Source: a virus
DNA: 26,065 nt
Strand: one strand, 5' to 3'
IMG/VR virus record: IMGVR_UViG_3300029319_000433
Span: 1-26,065 of that record
Shown: in pieces, positions 1-7,046 of the stretch
Numbering within the stretch: position 1 is the stretch's first letter
Layout of the letters: every line of letters begins with the position of its first letter
The notes under the pieces: model-generated
Database searches by the model: none
What the model saw: only the letters and a program-made list of their open reading frames with translations
Told to the model about the DNA's origin: nothing
Made by a program: the position numbers and the translations under genes

Positions 1-376
1 CATATGCAGTCTGTAATCTTCCTAATAATTCTCTTGCAGTTGCAGCTTTGTTTGCTAGTATACCAATATTTACACTATCATTAAACACAGCATAATGAAG
101 CAAATAAGATACCACAGTCGTTGACTTACCAGTCTGACGAGGCATCTTACAGATATTAAAACGATTCTTATGAAATCTTTTAATTAATTTTTCTTGAAAC
201 TTGTATGGTTTGAATGGTACAAGACCTTCATCAAGAGAAACAATCTTTACATACTTCTGTGCAAAATACACAGGATCATTTTTACACTTTAAAAACTCTT
301 CAATTTGCTTTGCAGAAAATTGAATTTGAGTATTTGCTTTTTTTAAATTAGGATTACCAAGATAGACTTCACTCAT
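1..376 (-). CDS. gp17: Large terminase subunit gp17, N-terminal part (cut by window edge)
   Basis: This is the start of the large terminase, the ATPase/nuclease motor that packages DNA into the prohead through the portal. I translated it by hand from the ATG at 376-374; 125 codons are present before the left edge. Residues 78-86 read MPRQTGKST, a terminase Walker A loop aligned with T4 gp17 SRQLGKTT. Just after it, HYAVFNDSVNIGILANKA (residues 94-111) matches T4 HFVCFNKDKAVGILAHKG. The segment FKPYKFQEKLI (55-65) lies where the adenine-recognising Q motif is expected. Walker B and the nuclease domain would lie beyond the window. The gene starts 6 bases after the stop of the preceding 236-residue gene, so the two are probably co-transcribed. 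The assignment is secure from the motif plus the upstream gp16. Confidence 0.95.
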   Translation of the reverse strand, partial: MSEVYLGNPNLKKANTQIQFSAKQIEEFLKCKNDPVYFAQKYVKIVSLDEGLVPFKPYKFQEKLIKRFHKNRFNICKMPRQTGKSTTVVSYLLHYAVFNDSVNIGILANKAATARELLGRLQTAY

Positions 377-382
377 GACAAT

Positions 383-1093
383 TTACGTTTCTTGTCCAGC
401 AAATAACATTGGTTTAGTTGGATCTACCACTGATGGACTGAAATACATTACTACAGCTGTTGGATATGCCTTTTGCACCTCTGCAGTCATTTCTGCTTTT
501 GTTGGTCTCTTGAATGATGCAATAAACATTTGAGTGGTAATTAATTTACCTCTCCAGTTAAGAACTATTGTATATGTTTTACCTCTCTCTTGAACACGAA
601 GATAAGATTCATAAGTAAATGTTTTACCTTTGATACGAGTGTCCATTTCACCAGTTCTACCTGGTCTCATCTTACCAATTTTAATATTTCTTTTTGGTAA
701 TGCACCCTTACGAGTTCTTTTGAGTGTAGCACCTCCACCACTTTTTGTTTGTGTGATGACTGCATCCTGATCATATTTTTTGCCAAGTGCTTTGACTGCT
801 TTCTTAAATTTTCTTTTACCCATCTTTCCAGAAGTTACAACGTGACTTCTTTCTTTTACCTTAGTGACCTCACCAGTTTTTTTATCTTTTTCATCATATC
901 TACCAGTTACTTTAGTTGCACCTGGCAAACCTTTACCACGAATATCTTTGTCTAATTGCTTTGCTCTTGCACGATTTTCCTTTGCAGACTTATCAGCACG
1001 ACTTCCAGAAAGAACTGCCATACCACCTTTATCCGACTTACTTTTCAGTCTTGTTAAACTACTTTCTTTTATAAATTCTTTGAATGACTTCAT
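383..1093 (-). CDS. Unrecognised basic 236-residue protein between the terminase genes
   Basis: I do not recognise a function. The protein begins MKSFKEFIKE, an opening that recurs in T4-like marine phage proteins. Residues 15-160 are strongly basic (many K and R). They include MAVLSGSRADKSAKENR (25-41), SHVVTSGKMGKRKFKKA (83-99), LGKKYDQDAV (103-112) and GKMRPGRTGEM (140-150), a conserved-looking arrangement that resembles a small phage domain of unknown function. From about residue 165 the composition changes to a compact beta-type segment (GKTYTIVLNWRGKLITTQMF, 171-190) ending DPTKPMLFAGQET, so this may be a fusion of two modules. Its ATG overlaps the gp16 stop as ATGA, with GGAAG just upstream, and gp17 follows after 6 bases. 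The position suggests a link to packaging or head completion, but that is inference. Confidence 0.8.
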   Translation of the reverse strand: MKSFKEFIKESSLTRLKSKSDKGGMAVLSGSRADKSAKENRARAKQLDKDIRGKGLPGATKVTGRYDEKDKKTGEVTKVKERSHVVTSGKMGKRKFKKAVKALGKKYDQDAVITQTKSGGGATLKRTRKGALPKRNIKIGKMRPGRTGEMDTRIKGKTFTYESYLRVQERGKTYTIVLNWRGKLITTQMFIASFKRPTKAEMTAEVQKAYPTAVVMYFSPSVVDPTKPMLFAGQET

Positions 1094-1509
1094 TCTTCTT
1101 CCTTTTCTACCTTATTATTTAGAACTCCATTCTTTAATAATTTTGAAAGTTCAGATGTTGACCCTACAAACAGTGCATTATTAACTGTTTTCGGTGAATC
1201 TGTTTCTTCTTTATTTAATTCTTTCATTTTAGATTGAAGATCAATTAATTTATCAGTCGTATCCCCAACACTTTTAATTAATTGTCCAGCTACTTCATAT
1301 GCTCTGGGATGATCACTTCCCTGTGCCACCTCAAGAATACCGTTAAGTGCTTCTTGTCCTTTTTCAATCAAAGAATATAAGTTACCTCTTGAATATTCAT
1401 AATCGAGAGTTGGGTCATCTTTTTTATTTACTTTTTCAATTTGATTATTTTTTGAATCATCAACTGCTTCTATATCCAAAAACTCATCTATTTCATCGAA
1501 CTTACTCAT
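1090..1509 (-). CDS. gp16: Small terminase subunit gp16
   Basis: The small terminase recognises phage DNA and stimulates the gp17 motor. The 139-residue protein has an acidic N-terminus (about 1-35). A helical core follows, with RGNLYSLIEKGQEALNGILE (41-60) and a second helix DHPRAYEVAGQLIKSVGDTT (66-85) continuing into DKLIDLQSKMKELNK (86-100), the pair expected of the central oligomerisation domain. The tail is low in complexity and ends VEKEEE. T4 gp16 is about 164 residues, so the length fits. The start is well supported: AGGAG at 1521-1517 lies 7 bases before the ATG. The start overlaps the gp15 stop as ATGA and the stop overlaps the next start the same way. Identity rests on position between gp15 and gp17 plus the helical pattern. 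Confidence 0.88.
   Translation of the reverse strand: MSKFDEIDEFLDIEAVDDSKNNQIEKVNKKDDPTLDYEYSRGNLYSLIEKGQEALNGILEVAQGSDHPRAYEVAGQLIKSVGDTTDKLIDLQSKMKELNKEETDSPKTVNNALFVGSTSELSKLLKNGVLNNKVEKEEE
1116..1123 (-). promoter_or_regulatory. Candidate late promoter (TCTAAATA) inside the 3' end of gp16
   Basis: The minus strand reads TCTAAATA, one base off the T4 late consensus TATAAATA. It lies 22 bases before the ATG of the 236-residue gene at 1093, a spacing like those of the better candidates here. It lies inside gp16 coding sequence, and the same octamer also occurs by chance inside gp8 (15197-15204), so the support is weak. Confidence 0.3.
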
Positions 1510-2558
1510 ACATCAACTCCTTTTGTAGGACTATATGTTCTAAAGTCAGGTAAATCAAACCTTTGTTCACTAAATCCAAAGTCATCACCAACTTCAACAA
1601 GTGCATCATCTTGAGCATTTACTGCGTCAATTACATCACCGTTTATATGAGTATCTATAGTTGTTCCATCTTCACCACGTTTTACTGTGATATTATTTCC
1701 ATCAATTTCTTTAATAAACATTAGTTCATTACCGATTGCAATATAAGTATCTACAACTAAACTTGATGTATTTTGAACTAAGAATTTAATCTGAGTTTTT
1801 GTTATATCCTCTGCAAGTCTTGTAACTCCATCATCGTTGTAATCCTTGAGTGCTCTAGGTGTAGCAACATATCTCTTAGATCTTGTTGCAGTTCGAGTGT
1901 TTGAATCGGTATTATAATCAACCTGAACTTTCTTAATGAGTCCTGAACCAGAATCTGATACTGGGCCAAATAAGTATGTTTTTGCAGTAAATGATAATGT
2001 ATGAGTTATAACCCTCTTTTGATCATATCCACTATCATAATTATCATCAAAGGTTACACTTTCTAATACCATTGGTATATCTCTCTTCTCTCCTATTGCC
2101 TTTACTAAGTCTACTGTCAAATTAAATGATGGTTGAAAGAATGGTAATATCTGTTCAATAATTTGTAAAGAATCTTCATTATACTGAGTCATCGCATATA
2201 ACTTAAAACTCAAATTATATGGAACTGGCATGAATACTTTTCTTGCACTCTTTGACCCATCTTTTGTAAATGCCTTAAAAGTTTGCATTGTAGAAACTTT
2301 TCTTGCTGGATCGTATGATATACCATCCATCTCAAATGCTAAACGAGGTAAAGTTATTGCGACTCTCTTTCTTAAATCTGGTTTCTGTTCTAATCTTGCC
2401 AAGAACTTCTCTGTTGGGCCATAAGCAATCGGAACTCTTACTGTGGAAAAATTTGCACCAGCAGCAGTCTGATGTTTTATGTCAATTTCATTGAAAAGAG
2501 TACCAAAGGCTATAATAGTCCTTCTGATTATTTCATGGTAATAATAGGTTCCTAACAT
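1506..2558 (-). CDS. gp15: Tail terminator / sheath stabiliser gp15, with an added C-terminal module
   Basis: T4 gp15 forms the hexameric ring that closes the tail tube and sheath and joins the tail to the neck. The core is recognisable. The N-terminus MLGTYYYHEIIRRTIIAFGT aligns with T4 MFGYFYNSSFRRYATLMGDL. LQIIEQILPFFQPSFNLTVD (131-150) matches T4 QIVEQILPYFQPHFNTTM, and RDIPMVLESVTFDD (159-172) matches its next strand. Length is 350 residues against 272 in T4. The extra length includes residues 262-312, a beta module reading IGNELMFIKEIDG...VKRGEDGTT...H, also present in the giant and DUF4815 proteins. The gene follows gp14 after a 27-base gap that carries a candidate late promoter, and its stop overlaps the gp16 start as ATGA. 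The ribosome-binding site is weak (AAGA). Confidence 0.93.
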   Translation of the reverse strand: MLGTYYYHEIIRRTIIAFGTLFNEIDIKHQTAAGANFSTVRVPIAYGPTEKFLARLEQKPDLRKRVAITLPRLAFEMDGISYDPARKVSTMQTFKAFTKDGSKSARKVFMPVPYNLSFKLYAMTQYNEDSLQIIEQILPFFQPSFNLTVDLVKAIGEKRDIPMVLESVTFDDNYDSGYDQKRVITHTLSFTAKTYLFGPVSDSGSGLIKKVQVDYNTDSNTRTATRSKRYVATPRALKDYNDDGVTRLAEDITKTQIKFLVQNTSSLVVDTYIAIGNELMFIKEIDGNNITVKRGEDGTTIDTHINGDVIDAVNAQDDALVEVGDDFGFSEQRFDLPDFRTYSPTKGVDV

Positions 2559-2582
2559 ATCTTAAACAGGACTTATCCAAAC

Positions 2583-2590
2583 TATTTAGA
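2583..2590 (-). promoter_or_regulatory. Candidate late promoter (TCTAAATA) before gp15
   Basis: TCTAAATA on the minus strand contains the gp14 stop codon (TAA) and begins one of the few real gaps in the window. It is one mismatch from the T4 late consensus and lies 24 bases before the gp15 ATG, matching the spacing at the two perfect elements. Initiation here would leave a short leader for a gp15-gp16-packaging transcript. Confidence 0.45.
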
Positions 2591-4031
2591 AATCACCGAA
2601 CGGATTGTCTTCAGTAAAGTCAATAATTGAGTCTGCTTCGGACTCAACAACTATATTTTCGTTGTAATTATCGTATTCATCTTGATCTGAAACACTTCTT
2701 ACAACGTACTCAGAATCTGATCCTAACATTGTTGTTCCGATACCTACAACTGATTCTCCAGGTGCAAATCCACTTCCAGCAACATTTGTAACTTTAAGTA
2801 TTCTATCATCACTATCCCAATCAGCAACAAACGCTGTCGTTCCAGTAGAAACACCTCTGACCATTTCCTTAAACATATAATTTCCAGTTGCTAATCCAGC
2901 TCTTGCTGGTGGATCTATGGTTATAGTTGGAGTTGCAGTATATCCAATACCAGCAAATGAATATCTAATTGAAGCAACTTGACCAAGAGTATTCACGATT
3001 GCAATTGCTTGTGCAGTTGATCCAATACCGATATTAGTATCTAATCCAACAGGATTAATCTTAACATTTGGAACAACACCGTAACTCGCACCAGGTTGGT
3101 TGATAGTTGGTGTTGCGAGTGTTCCATTTGCTATGATTGCAGTCGCAATACCACCAGTTCCAAATGCATTTTGACTTCTAATTGTGACAGTTGGTGTAAC
3201 TGTATAACCAAAACCAGGATTTGTTAGTTCAATACGATCTATTGATTGACCAGTTTGACCACTTCGACTAGTCATAATCGCAACAGCAGTCGCATTGATA
3301 CCATTAGTTGGAGCAGATGATATACCAACCAGTGGTGGTAGTGTATATCCAGTTCCATCATTAATTAAATCGATAAATGCGATTCCCTTACCAATATTGG
3401 TACTACCTGCATCTTTAGATAATTGAACTGTTGCAGCTGCAGTAGATGCAGCAATACTGACCATAGACAATCTTGTTGTATATCCAAACTCAACTGCTGC
3501 TCTATCTACTTCTTCAAGTCCAGTATCAATATCTTCATCAAGAGCATAATCCATTACCTCACAACTTAAAGTATAAACATATAAATTATTCAACTGATAA
3601 AATGGTTTCTTACCCTCAACATACTTGATTTCAAACATCGTATTGTCAAGAGGAAAATAGATTAAATCTCCTTCTTCAGGTCTTGTTGCTAATTCTACTT
3701 GACTATCTGAATTTAAAAATGGACTAATAAAATCTTCATATCTTTCTTTTGATATGACAAATGTTACCGCATCTGTAGTTTGAACTCCAAATTTCTGTAA
3801 AATATCTCCGTTACCTTCAAATCCTTGATAATTTAAAAGATATGCTTCCATTCGAAAGGCATCATCAAATGTAGAGGCCACGACCTCTTTCATAATTGTT
3901 TTCTTGTTTATAATTTTACGAGGAAGATAAACTACATCCTGACCATAAATCTTTAATTGTTCATTAATAAGATCTTGAACTAATCTTTGTTCACTCGAAG
4001 ACCCTTGTAAAAAATACGGAGAAAGTGGCAT
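2586..4031 (-). CDS. gp14: Neck protein gp14 with a large beta-repeat insertion
   Basis: gp14 joins gp13 in the neck that seals the filled head and receives the tail. Core matches to T4 gp14 are clear: [10 protein letters not shown] (31-40) with T4 [22 protein letters not shown] (62-73) with [32 protein letters not shown] (119-138) with [20 protein letters not shown]; and a C-terminus NPFGDF against T4 NPFDNDFMD. The protein is 481 residues against 256 in T4. The difference is mostly residues 186-440, a run of GxGY...P modules (at 226, 273, 314 and 361) followed by a [10 protein letters not shown] module. The core ends are intact on both sides of the insertion. The start follows gp13 by 4 bases, with AGGA about 9 bases upstream. 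Confidence 0.93.
   Translation of the reverse strand: [481 protein letters not shown]
2712..3476 (-). repeat. Degenerate beta-module array inserted in gp14
   Basis: Residues 186-440 of gp14 have no counterpart in T4 gp14. Four units centre on GTGYTLPP (226), GFGYTVTP (273), GASYGVVP (314) and GIGYTATP (361), spaced 47, 41 and 47 residues apart. Each is followed by a strand rich in T, V and I and then an A/V-rich strand. The last part (389-431) is a different unit, with [10 protein letters not shown] and a [10 protein letters not shown] end. The same two unit types occur in gp8, the DUF4815 protein and the giant protein. Confidence 0.8.
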
Positions 4032-4035
4032 GATA

Positions 4036-4851
4036 TCATCCTATGAAGTCAAGAGGTGGTAATTCGTATTCCGTTTTGAGTGTGTTTTCTAGTTCTTCTA
4101 ATTCACGAATAGCATCTTCATATATCTGTCTTCCATTTAACTGAACTCCACCTGGTAACATTACACCTTGGAATTTAATTAAGTTCATTCCCCACTGCTT
4201 CTTAATTAATGCTGTTGCATATTTCTTCAACCAAAAGTCATTATATATTTTACTTACATCTGCTGGATCTAAAAGACGATACCCATCTATAATTATAAAT
4301 GTATCATCTGACATTTGTTCGAAATCAATATCTAAATATAATCTTCCTTGCTTTTTATTAAATCTTATCTGGGTATCTGGGGTGATAATACGACTTAAAT
4401 CTTCAAGATAAGTCTTAGTCATTGTATAATTTAAAAGATCAAGTGCACCGTAATAATAAAGATCATTTAAAAATATTTGATATTTAATATTAAATAGACC
4501 ACTTGATATAGTGCTATTATCTATTTTAAGAACTCTTTCTACACCTAATACATGATCTGGTAATTGTATAAAATTCTGTGACTCTTCAAAAGAAGTTGAT
4601 GTTATACCAACTGTAGAAGTAGCAGTAGTGGTAGTAATTCCAGTTCTTAAAGTTGCTTTTTCTTCTTTTGTGACTTTATGCTTTAAAAGCATTCTTTCAA
4701 CACCATCAAAATGACGTTCTTGGAAATACTGAATCGCATCATCAATTAAGTCATCTATCTGATCATCATCTACGTTAACTTCCAGCACAGGATAACCTAA
4801 TTTTCTTAGGCAGTAATCAATTAATCCTTGTCTACTGGCTGGTTTACTCAT
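4036..4851 (-). CDS. gp13: Neck protein gp13
   Basis: gp13 is the head-completion neck protein that contacts the portal and gp14. The N-terminal helix pair LIDYCLRKLGYPVLEVNVDD (10-29) and DDAIQYFQERHFDGV (37-51) matches T4 ILRRLGAPIINVELTPDQ and ALELYGEYHFDGL. The C-terminus, with WLKKYATALIKKQWG, FQGVMLPGGVQLNG and ending PPLDFIG, matches T4 WVKDYATALAKELNG, HQGMMLPGGVTIDG and PPFGILVG. Length is 271 residues, slightly shorter than T4 (309). Residues 70-87 form a low-complexity loop (TGITTTTATSTVGITSTS) absent from T4. The start overlaps the preceding small gene as ATGA, with AGAGG about 9 bases upstream. The identification is secure. Confidence 0.95.
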   Translation of the reverse strand: MSKPASRQGLIDYCLRKLGYPVLEVNVDDDQIDDLIDDAIQYFQERHFDGVERMLLKHKVTKEEKATLRTGITTTTATSTVGITSTSFEESQNFIQLPDHVLGVERVLKIDNSTISSGLFNIKYQIFLNDLYYYGALDLLNYTMTKTYLEDLSRIITPDTQIRFNKKQGRLYLDIDFEQMSDDTFIIIDGYRLLDPADVSKIYNDFWLKKYATALIKKQWGMNLIKFQGVMLPGGVQLNGRQIYEDAIRELEELENTLKTEYELPPLDFIG

Positions 4852-5024
4852 TTTTTAATTCCTCTTTTAGGACTTTGTAATGCATCAAATTTTTGCTTTA
4901 AATCCATGTAATCTTTTGTCATGGATTCCATTTTTGCTTCTAATAAAATATTTTGATTAACTAGTGTTGCTAATTTTTTATGGTAATGATTAATCAAAAT
5001 GTTCACATCAACTTCACTATTCAT
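4848..5024 (-). CDS. Small coiled-coil protein upstream of gp13
   Basis: I do not recognise a function. From the ATG at 5024 it encodes 58 residues, beginning MNSEVDVNILINHYHKKLAT and continuing as a heptad-like helix (LVNQNILLEAKMESMTKDYM) before a basic tail PKRGIKK. The frame is open further upstream, with ATGs at 5045 and 5081, but those starts lie inside the end of the 481-residue gene (stop 5029-5031) and lack a ribosome-binding site. GGAGGT at 5043-5038 lies upstream of 5024, although 13 bases is a long spacing. The stop overlaps the gp13 start as ATGA, implying coupled translation. It could be a chaperone or scaffold-like accessory of the neck; this is inference from position only. 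Confidence 0.7.
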   Translation of the reverse strand: MNSEVDVNILINHYHKKLATLVNQNILLEAKMESMTKDYMDLKQKFDALQSPKRGIKK

Positions 5025-5028
5025 AGTA

Positions 5029-6474
5029 TCAGAATTGACCTCCATCAATTGTTGTTGTCCACTTCGGTACGCCACTGGCATCCGTTGTGAGTATAAAGTT
5101 AGAAGTAGTTATACCTGCAGTTGTACCAGCAGAAACAAGTGATCTACCAGTGCTATCAGCGTAAACAATTCCATTTCCAGATGCTGCAAAATCATGATTC
5201 TGGAAATATATTCCTTTTATATCTAGGAAACCTTTTGTACCACTTAAAACGTTACCAGTAATTGTAGCATCTGGAATATATGTAAATGATCTTTCTGGTG
5301 CATTACTACTTTCACCAGTACTATCATTATAACCAAAAAATCCAGTTTTATTATTTCCTACCCCAGTTCCAGTATTATAATTAAAGGAAATACCACGATC
5401 TGTATTTGTATCAAATCCATGAGTGATTGTTAACTGTGATGTTGTTGATATACCAGCAGTTGTTTGCCCATCAATAAAGATAGTTCCAATACCAGTTCCG
5501 CCTGGTTGTGTAGTATAAGAATTAATTGTAGTAGTTCCAGCACCTGGTAATCCAGCACCACTTATTGTGTCTCCAGTATTAATACCTACAACGGAATCTA
5601 ATGTAATTGCTGACACACCAGATCCAACAACTGACATGACAGTTCTCTTACTTGTCACATCTCCAATATTCATTATTGGATCATTTAATGATGTATTTGT
5701 TGAGTTAACAGTGGTTGTTGTACCATCAACTTGTAAACTACCCTTGATGATAACCATTCCATCACTATCCAAACCATCTGGATATGGGTCGATAAACAGT
5801 GTATTTCCACCACCAGACTTAGTGCTTATTACGTTAGATGAAATTCCTATGTTATCAACTACTAAACCATCACCAACACCAGGATTTACTATTTCAAGAG
5901 TAACTCCATTATATACCCAATTTGCACCAGTTACTTGAACTTTATCTGTACCATCTTCATCATATTCAATACTTGCATTTGAAGTTTCACCGAAACTTAA
6001 TTTAGTATCATCATTTATAATTACTTCTCCATCACCATTTGGAACAAACTTAATATGACCATCAGCATTATTCGAATATATTGTATTTCCGTCAATTGTA
6101 AGATTATCAACAGTCCAAGTATCTACTCTTGGTAGAACTTGAGATGCGTATGCTGGCCCAAATCCTGAAGCACCACCACCTGGATGACCAGTATAAGAAA
6201 CATCTAGAATTGGTATAAATCCATTAGATAGTGATGGAGCAAAAATATTAGCACCATCTTTCACAGAACCTGGTGTGTTCTGCATCATATCGGTGTAATA
6301 CTTACCACCAATAACTATCGGATCTGGATCTGGATCTGTATTATCTCCAACAAATAGTCTTCCACCCTTATTTCCTTGTGTTCCATTTGCAATCGTAACC
6401 GCAAGTTCACCGTAGTTTATAGTTGACGGAGCAGCGTTGCCAGTCGATCTTTTTACTCGTATTATGCTGGCCAT
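5029..6474 (-). CDS. Tail-fibre-like virion protein, 481 residues
   Basis: This is a glycine/threonine/asparagine-rich protein of the kind found in appendage proteins of marine T4-like phages. The N-terminus IIRVKRSTGNAAPSTINYGE followed by LAVT and GGRLFVGD (38-44 region) is a fibre attachment-type opening. Residues 244-272 carry KGSLQVDGTTTTVNST and LNDPIMNIGD, and residues 354-402 carry DTNTDRGISFNYN, KTGFFGYNDSTGE and SFTYIPDATI, which together form a repeated tail-fibre unit. Residues 274-352 interrupt that unit with a different module (SAITLDSVVGINTGDTISGA). The C-terminus ends TIDGGQF. The gene starts directly after the stop of the 75-residue gene, with GGGGGAAG upstream. Its place corresponds to T4 genes 11/12/wac, but no T4 homology was seen. 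Receptor or baseplate-fibre function is inference. Confidence 0.82.
   Translation of the reverse strand: MASIIRVKRSTGNAAPSTINYGELAVTIANGTQGNKGGRLFVGDNTDPDPDPIVIGGKYYTDMMQNTPGSVKDGANIFAPSLSNGFIPILDVSYTGHPGGGASGFGPAYASQVLPRVDTWTVDNLTIDGNTIYSNNADGHIKFVPNGDGEVIINDDTKLSFGETSNASIEYDEDGTDKVQVTGANWVYNGVTLEIVNPGVGDGLVVDNIGISSNVISTKSGGGNTLFIDPYPDGLDSDGMVIIKGSLQVDGTTTTVNSTNTSLNDPIMNIGDVTSKRTVMSVVGSGVSAITLDSVVGINTGDTISGAGLPGAGTTTINSYTTQPGGTGIGTIFIDGQTTAGISTTSQLTITHGFDTNTDRGISFNYNTGTGVGNNKTGFFGYNDSTGESSNAPERSFTYIPDATITGNVLSGTKGFLDIKGIYFQNHDFAASGNGIVYADSTGRSLVSAGTTAGITTSNFILTTDASGVPKWTTTIDGGQF
5038..5043 (-). promoter_or_regulatory. Ribosome-binding site GGAGGT for the small coiled-coil gene
   Basis: GGAGGT is the strongest Shine-Dalgarno-like match in this stretch and lies inside the last codons of the 481-residue gene. 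It supports the ATG at 5024 over those at 5045 and 5081, although the 13-base spacing is longer than usual. It also encodes the glycines of the fibre-like protein's C-terminal GGQF, so it could be a coincidence of coding. Confidence 0.35.
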
Positions 6475-6702
6475 TTAAAAACTTCCCCCATTAATGTTTA
6501 AATTTTGTGTTGCTCCTGGCGTTAGTTGATCAGTTGCTTCAAATTTACTCGTTGCTGCATTAAAAACTAATACCATTCCATCTGTTAGACCACCAGATAT
6601 GTCCACATCTGATAATCCACCTAGAGTTCCCCCACCACCAGATATAGTGGATATTACTTTATTTGCATTTTTAGATCCGACTCTAACTTTTATGTTAGCC
6701 AT
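6475..6702 (-). CDS. Small fibre-motif virion protein, 75 residues
   Basis: The protein opens MANIKVRVGSKNANKVISTI, then has a glycine run (SGGGGTLGGLSDVDIS, about 21-36) and the phrase LTDGMVLVFNAATSKFEAT, which recurs in appendage proteins of marine T4-like phages. It ends LNINGGSF, similar to the C-terminus of the next gene (TIDGGQF). It has no signal peptide or membrane segment. It sits 5 bases after the Ig-like gene and its stop abuts the ATG of the 481-residue gene, so it is the middle gene of a three-gene fibre cassette. A role as a short baseplate-fibre or adaptor protein is inferred; no T4 counterpart was recognised. Confidence 0.75.
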   Translation of the reverse strand: MANIKVRVGSKNANKVISTISGGGGTLGGLSDVDISGGLTDGMVLVFNAATSKFEATDQLTPGATQNLNINGGSF

Positions 6703-6707
6703 GTTAA

Positions 6708-7046
6708 TTAACCCGTAGTAACTCCAGCAGTAACAATTGCACTTCCACTAACAATTCTTGTTTTTTGAGAACCGTCATTTAATAATACATCATAACTGTA
6801 TCTACCTGCTTTTAAAGCAGATGTAATCGAAGATCCTAATGCAATTTTTAACTGTCCTTGTGTTCGGTTTGGAAATGAAACTGCAAATGATGCCTTATCA
6901 TTTAAAGAGGCAGGATGTTTTTTTATTTTAGAAGTGGCCGTAAAACCAGTCAAATCTAAAGGTGCATTTGATGAACTTTCTAAATTGAAAACTTGCTCAA
7001 AGTCAGCACCACCATCAATTACTATGTTACTAATATATGCTGCCAT
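6708..7046 (-). CDS. Ig-like virion protein, 112 residues
   Basis: The sequence follows the pattern of small Ig-like phage structural domains related to the N-terminal part of upper-baseplate (BppU-type) proteins. It has GGADFEQVFNLESSSNAPLD (12-31), LTGFTATSKIKKH (32-44), then QGQLKIALGSSITSALKAGR (63-82), YSYDVLLNDGSQKTRIVSGS (83-102) and a final strand AIVTAGVTTG. The alternating strand pattern fits a single beta sandwich filling the whole protein. It is the first gene after a 39-base gap containing a perfect TATAAATA element 29 bases before its ATG, so it probably heads a late transcript through the fibre genes. The ribosome-binding site is weak. The exact virion location is unknown. Confidence 0.78.
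   Translation of the reverse strand: MAAYISNIVIDGGADFEQVFNLESSSNAPLDLTGFTATSKIKKHPASLNDKASFAVSFPNRTQGQLKIALGSSITSALKAGRYSYDVLLNDGSQKTRIVSGSAIVTAGVTTG

Noticed and set aside
749-1184. Plus-strand open frames opposite the 236-residue gene
   Set aside because: They are antisense shadows of a well-supported minus-strand gene and of its upstream junction, with low-complexity F/S/L-rich products and no ribosome-binding sites.
5567-5938. Plus-strand open frame of 123 codons, and similar ones at 8802-9140, 10614-10859, 12240-12494, 20052-20369 and 22881-23135
   Set aside because: All lie opposite strongly supported minus-strand structural genes. Their valine/proline/serine-rich products mirror the Gly/Thr/Asn codons of the true strand.
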